Source: Chromera velia (taxonomy: Eukaryota > Sar > Chromeraceae). From it: a stretch of DNA of 49,111 nt. Positions 44,864 through 49,111 of this stretch are shown here, piece by piece. The number at the start of each line of letters is the position of its first letter. The first letter of the stretch is position 1. The DNA is taken from NCBI GenBank assembly GCA_018398765.1, contig JAHBMJ010000390.1:1-49111 (forward strand), in the 5' to 3' direction. A program made the translations under genes and the position numbers. The notes under the pieces were generated by a model. It ran no database searches, was not told the origin of the DNA, and saw only the letters and a list, made by a program, of their open reading frames with translations.

Positions 44864-46851
44864 TGTTGTTTTGTGAGGTTCGGACTCAGATCCCCTCTGG
44901 GTGCACTGTTATTAATCATGTTTTGTCACTGCATATTGCACAAAATGAATGACTCAGCCGTTCGATTACACCTAGGATTGCACAAATTTAAAAGTTGGCT
45001 CCATCTTTTAGACGCATTAAGTTACTAGTTAGTCGTTTTTCAGCTATAGGTTTTCGGTAGCTTTCAGACTCAGTTTACTATTTAGTATCGTAGGCACTGA
45101 TGTCAGATGATTTTAGTAAAATAAAGTTTAACAAACTCTAGAATATGCGATCTTTTCGGCGGATCCTCGTGGTGGTTAGCGCATTGGAGTCCCCCGAAGC
45201 TAGCCCCGAACTCATAAGGAGTCTCCTCGCTTCGGCATAAGGAACAGCACCAAAAAGGACAACCGGGAGTCAACGGCGGAAGCAAAACAACCCCGAGAGA
45301 TGGACTTGGACCTGATCTGACTGAGGAGATGTGTAAGCTGTATACAAATTTAGTCGGGGCTACAGTTCAGTGAACGCTTTTAATTGCATTCATTGTAAAC
45401 TGTTTAGAATCTTTAACCTAGAAGAGTTCTCCTATCAGTTCATCAGTCAGATGCTGCCACCTCAATCAAACAAGCGTGCAGGCAGACTGATCTTTTCTAA
45501 CGTCAGGCCACGTCAGAATGCTACATGATAACATGCAACACCTAATCGTGCAACACCCGGCAACACCATTCATGCGCGTACCTCGTGGCGCCGCCACTCC
45601 GCAAGCCACGATGCATGGCGCATCACCCATCCTAGACGCCAAGCCACGCCCACAAGACGCCTGCAAGCTGAGTTGGCAACACTGTGCAAACTCAAAACAG
45701 TGATGCTTTCCTACGTTTGGGGGTGGATGCCAGCCTTCCGGGTTTACCTCTTCTTTCAGTGCCAACCAAACAAGCCACGCTCACGGCCACAGCCAGTTTT
45801 CATCGAGAAGGCAAAGCTTTGTCAATGAAGAAAATTGAAGGAGACGATGAAAATCTGGGGGCATGACTCGAAAAGGTTTCTACCCGGGGCAGGACGGGGA
45901 TAGCATAACATGCACAAGCTTTTCTAGGCAAGCTTTGAAGCCTTGTCATACTGATGACAGCTTAGTATACCGTATACGTACAATCAGTCAAAAAAGGGAA
46001 AGAGAAACAAAGTAGAGGGAGAGAAGGACATCAGTAAGGGGGGGCATGTCGCACGGCTCCGACTTGATACCTCCTATAAGCTGACACAACAGCTCAGACT
46101 GGAAGCCGGGGGCATGTATGGGGCATGTACAGATGAGCGGACCACATCCTTGGTTGAGAGTCAATCACTTCTATTGCCGCGAAGGATAGACTGATTCGTT
46201 CTTACGTTTCTAGGTTTCTGTAATGTGTTTTCTCCTATGGTGAGGACTCAGTCTAGCTGATCCTAGTGCCCTGACTGACTCGTGTCTAATGCTGGAAGTT
46301 TAGACATGGACAGACGGCGATGACGTAGTATGATGCTGATGATAAAAACAAACTACAATTAATTAAATTAGAAAACGGCAGTACTACCCTATATATCTAG
46401 CCTAGTATACCATTCAATCAATCAAATCAATACCCAAAGTTTAGCTAGCCTAGCTTTAGTAGCCTAGAAGGCTGGTGAAACCCTAGGTGAAACCATAGCT
46501 CAGACTATGTATAGTTTAAATTGAAATATCGTAATACAATTAGTCAGATTTTGGTTTTAAAAGATTCATACGCTCCCCTACTCTTTTTCTGACTCTTCCT
46601 CTCTCGCCACGATAAGCACTCTCCCATGTTGATTCCCCCCAAACGGCCCCTGAGGGCAGACGCAGCAGCCCGCCCCCGATGATCGAGACGTCAATGAACT
46701 AGTCAATGAATAATTGCATTCATGCTGAAAGCCTAGGCTGAAAGCGTTCTCCTCGCGCATGGCGCGCGGTAAACTCCTGTAGCGGGAGTACGTTTCCGGA
46801 ACCCCCCGCCACAAATTCATGAAATTCTCTGCGTCTATCCGGGATTTTCTT
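44864..46851. other. 2-kb convergent intergenic region
   Basis: This lies between the stops of WDR83 and the SAP-domain gene. It is mostly AT-rich. A tRNA-like phrase (GGTGGTTAGCGCATTGG, 45169-45185) resembles an RNA polymerase III A-box, but no B-box follows. 45460-45700 is GC-richer with repeated GCAACAC phrases and short ORFs on both strands that I do not support as genes. 46370-46500 has repeats of CTAGCCTAG/AGCCTAG. No protein gene was found. Confidence 0.5.
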
Positions 46852-47955
46852 TTATGAACGAGACGAGGACGAAGATGCGTCATGCTTGACAAAGAACCTG
46901 CTGGGAAGCCCTCCTTGTGGAGCGGTAACCGCTGGAGCAGGACCAGCTGGGGGTTCTGGTGCAGGTGCTGCTGCTGCTGCTGGTGGACCTGGTGCTACAA
47001 CATCATCTGACTCAGACAGCTGAATGCCGACACCTGCAAGATCTTTCTCGGTCGTGTCGCGAAGTTTCGCGGTCAGCTTTGACAGCGTCTGCTCAAAGCC
47101 ACAGTGGCGTCCCATTCCCTTCATGTGCTTGCATCGGAGGGCAAACGGTGTGGGGGACTCACCATCGTGTTGAAATTCAAATTTTCTTGACCCGCATTTA
47201 GGACAGCAGCGAAGGTTTCCGTATCTGTAAACGGAAAGGAGCCGTTCCACCAATTGATCCTTCGACCCCCCCAGCAGAACGGAATTGGCTTGGCAGAGGG
47301 CCTTCAGACGGGGAAGACGGAGTTTACCCAATTTCACAATCACACCCTCACCCCCCTCTGACTCTTTTGCAGCCTCAGATGCGAGTCGTTTTTTTTGCTG
47401 GCTTTGCCTCTCTCTATTGGTCTCTGCCTGCCTTTTCTGGCTCTGCTTTACTAGCTGTTCTGCCTGCTGCCTGTCGTATTCCCTCAACTCCTCTGCCACA
47501 ATCCGATCCTCCTCTGCCTTCCGATCAACCCACTCTGCGCACGCAGCGCAGCGGACGGAAACCTGCGCCCACAGTCGAGGAGGGCCGAAGGGGTCAGGCC
47601 AACCTTGCCACTGCTGCACCACCACTTCCATCAGCACGGGGGCCTCTGGACTTGCCTCTATCACTTTCAAGCAGTCGTGACAGCCAAAACGCTGCTTTGC
47701 CTCCTTCTTTTGACGGTCTGGAGGCCCTCTTTCTATGTTCGCTGCACTTGACACGGCCATGTCTGGGGATTTGTACTCATACGGTAACCAGTCAACCTCC
47801 TCACCGTCTTCTTCCCGCCGGCGCTGTTTTCGTCTCTGCTCAATCTCCCGCTCTCTCTCCACATAGACAACTGAATTTTCGATTGCCTTTTCAATCTTCT
47901 CATTGATGTAGCTGGGGCTGAGAGAACAGACACCGATGCCGTATGCCTGCTCCAT
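46852..47955 (-). CDS. SAP-domain protein with two zinc-binding modules (PADR1-like)
   Basis: 367 residues in one exon, ATG at 47955 to TAA at 46854-46852. In order: an Arg/Glu-rich helical stretch (32-50); a split zinc site C92-x2-C95...C136-x2-C139; a Gln/Lys/Arg-rich coiled-coil-like segment (145-200); a SAP-like helix pair at about 206-246 (L-R-L-P-R-L-K-A-L-C-Q-A-N...G-G-S-K-D-Q-L-V-E-R-L); a second zinc module C251-x2-C254...C275...C285; and a Pro/Ala-rich tail. SAP motifs bind DNA. SAP followed directly by a four-cysteine module is the arrangement seen in the PADR1/zinc-finger-3 region of PARP1, but no catalytic or WGR domain is present, so a role in DNA binding or repair is only suggested. 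It is probably nuclear. Confidence 0.75.
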   Translation of the reverse strand: MEQAYGIGVCSLSPSYINEKIEKAIENSVVYVEREREIEQRRKQRRREEDGEEVDWLPYEYKSPDMAVSSAANIERGPPDRQKKEAKQRFGCHDCLKVIEASPEAPVLMEVVVQQWQGWPDPFGPPRLWAQVSVRCAACAEWVDRKAEEDRIVAEELREYDRQQAEQLVKQSQKRQAETNRERQSQQKKRLASEAAKESEGGEGVIVKLGKLRLPRLKALCQANSVLLGGSKDQLVERLLSVYRYGNLRCCPKCGSRKFEFQHDGESPTPFALRCKHMKGMGRHCGFEQTLSKLTAKLRDTTEKDLAGVGIQLSESDDVVAPGPPAAAAAPAPEPPAGPAPAVTAPQGGLPSRFFVKHDASSSSSRS

Positions 47956-48341
47956 ATCTATGGATAAAGACGAGTAGGATTGGTGTCAATTTTTAGAGAC
48001 GGCATCCAATCGGAATATCTTTCTGCCAGCGTCAGCCAAAGCTGCCCATCACAAGTCTTTGAAGCAAGAATTGGCACTGCGCATCAGAATAAAAAAGAGG
48101 GTTCGTGCTTTGAGAAAATTTGCTCGGCCTCCTCAGCGACTGTGAACGTCAACGACACAATGATCGTCGTTACACCAAAACTGGTCCTTCAATGAATGAT
48201 TGTGTTGAACTCATGCAGTCTGACATTTTTTTTTTTTTTTTTATCGATTATATGGATCGATTGCAGATGTCAACGCGCGCTCCGCGCGACGCGAAATGAC
48301 GCGAAGAAAGGATGATTGAGGGTTTTGTTATGCACTAGCCT

Positions 48342-48434
48342 GGCCTGTCAAAAAAATGAGCTGGTCAAGATCACCAGGCCCGTGAAATATCCCTGACCCG
48401 TCAAACATTTATGCTAATTTTATGGCCCGTCAAA
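48342..48434. repeat. Four dispersed GGCCCGTCAAA-like motifs
   Basis: GGCCTGTCAAA (48342), GGCCCGTGAAA (48377), ACCCGTCAAAC (48396) and GGCCCGTCAAA (48424) occur in the same orientation within 93 bases. They could be subterminal motifs of an element that continues to the right, or a local duplication. Confidence 0.55.
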
Positions 48435-48630
48435 TGTCCCCAGCCGGATAATTTCAATTCCAAGGCACTCACCCTTTTCGCGGGCGCGCGCAATTAAGGC
48501 ACTCACCCGTATAGAGACGGTGGAGAGGTGAGATCGATGCGCGTAGACGGCGCGCTTTTTTCACTTGCGGGACCATTTTTATGGCGGTGGCTTTCCGGGG
48601 CCCCCGCGCCCCCCCGCGCGTGTATCTAAA

Positions 48631-48650
48631 AAACAATCCATGGATTGTTT
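48631..48650. repeat. Perfect 20-bp palindrome
   Basis: AAACAATCCATGGATTGTTT is its own reverse complement with no spacer. It lies in non-coding DNA. Confidence 0.95.
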
Positions 48651-48771
48651 AAACACAAATGTTGGGATTAAGTCTACAATAGGGGCGTCGGGGCCCAGCT
48701 GCGCGCGGGAGCAGCAGGGAACGCCGGGGCCCTTTTCGTCTGTATTGGAATTTGATTGAAAAATAAATATT

Positions 48772-48805
48772 CGTACGCGTATATATATTTTTGTATATGC
48801 GTACG
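48772..48805. repeat. Inverted repeat able to form a hairpin
   Basis: CGTACGCGTATA (48772-48783) and TATATGCGTACG (48794-48805) pair with one mismatch around a 10-base AT loop. Confidence 0.8.
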
Positions 48806-49111
48806 TATACATCAATAAACTTGAACCGGCCTTGAAGCGCCGAATGAGGATGTATGACCGAGAGGATGAGTGAGTGAGCAAGTGACTGTGTGAGTGCATG
48901 AGCGAAGGAGTTCGCGAGTGGGTAAGGGATAGAACAAGTGAGTGAGTGACTGAGTGACTGAAGCTTGAGTGTACCTGTCAGAGAGAGAATGGGTCAGCTT
49001 CGAGGCGCTGACCTTTCATTCGTTGTTCGTGCAGTGTGGTTCTTTTCTTTCGAGGAACTCCGAGCAACATTCATTCTGCTCATTGGGGGAAGTGTGAGTG
49101 AGTTCGTGAAC

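Larger units (their letters stand above)
47956..49111. other. Right-edge region, no supported gene
   Basis: This covers the SAP gene promoter side and beyond. It contains a T run at about 48225-48242, GC-rich CGCGCG blocks at 48272-48292 and 48480-48492, a duplicated GGCACTCACCC (48464 and 48499), a perfect palindrome, a hairpin and a run of GTGA-type short repeats at 48868-48960. Short frames (48565-48759 plus; 48899-48579 minus) overlap each other and have no domains. Confidence 0.5.

Noticed and set aside
45466..45765. 99-codon minus-strand frame and overlapping plus-strand frame
   Set aside because: No domains, repetitive GCAACAC phrases, and no splice or start context that would support a gene.

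Overview
This is a stretch of nuclear DNA from a eukaryote. Most genes are split by GT-AG introns, intergenic DNA is AT-rich, microsatellites are frequent, and non-LTR and DNA transposons are present. All three standard stop codons end genes here. Frequent GCATGC/TGCATGCA motifs upstream of genes and the gene repertoire fit an alveolate, most plausibly a chromerid alga of the Chromera/Vitrella type. That assignment is an inference; no rRNA or organelle marker is present to test it.

Nine protein genes can be supported. On the plus strand a copper amine oxidase (831-4471, 6 exons) is followed by an Enhancer-of-polycomb (EPL1/EPC) homologue (6514-14861, about 15 exons). Next come a minus-strand, intronless, secreted kinase-like protein (19289-18348), a plus-strand multi-pass membrane protein with a Gly/Pro-rich tail (20079-22558, 3 exons) and a minus-strand MYND zinc-finger protein (31286-29175, 3 exons). 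The last four are a plus-strand NmrA-like NAD(P)-binding protein (32269-33186, intronless), a minus-strand TBCK homologue with pseudokinase, TBC and rhodanese regions (41752-34243, 9 exons), a plus-strand WDR83/MORG1 homologue (42520-44863, 4 exons) and a minus-strand SAP-plus-zinc-finger protein (47955-46852). Splice phases were worked out by hand. In each multi-exon gene the chosen exons join into one open frame of the length expected for the family, or of plausible length where no family is known.

From 18 kb onward the genes alternate in direction, giving three divergent and four convergent intergenic regions. Each divergent region (around 19.6, 31.7 and 41.9 kb) carries a tight cluster of GCATGC motifs. 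The recognisable transposons lie in convergent regions. A 5'-truncated APE-type LINE lies at 15.4-17.5 kb. A nested island at 22.9-28.5 kb holds a 518-bp MITE with 8-bp target duplications and a terminal-inverted-repeat element. Inside the latter is a near-full-length LINE, itself broken by a 232-bp MITE in its reverse transcriptase.

The genes do not form a pathway. They are mostly housekeeping or regulatory: chromatin (EPL1), Rab/TOR-linked trafficking (TBCK), signalling or splicing scaffold (WDR83), amine oxidation, and redox or regulatory (NmrA). The most unusual signals are not an operon-like system. They are the shared 5' and 3' end sequences of introns in unrelated genes, the GTCAG-type 5' splice sites, the GCATGC clusters confined to divergent promoters, and the TBCK protein whose three enzyme-like domains all look catalytically dead.
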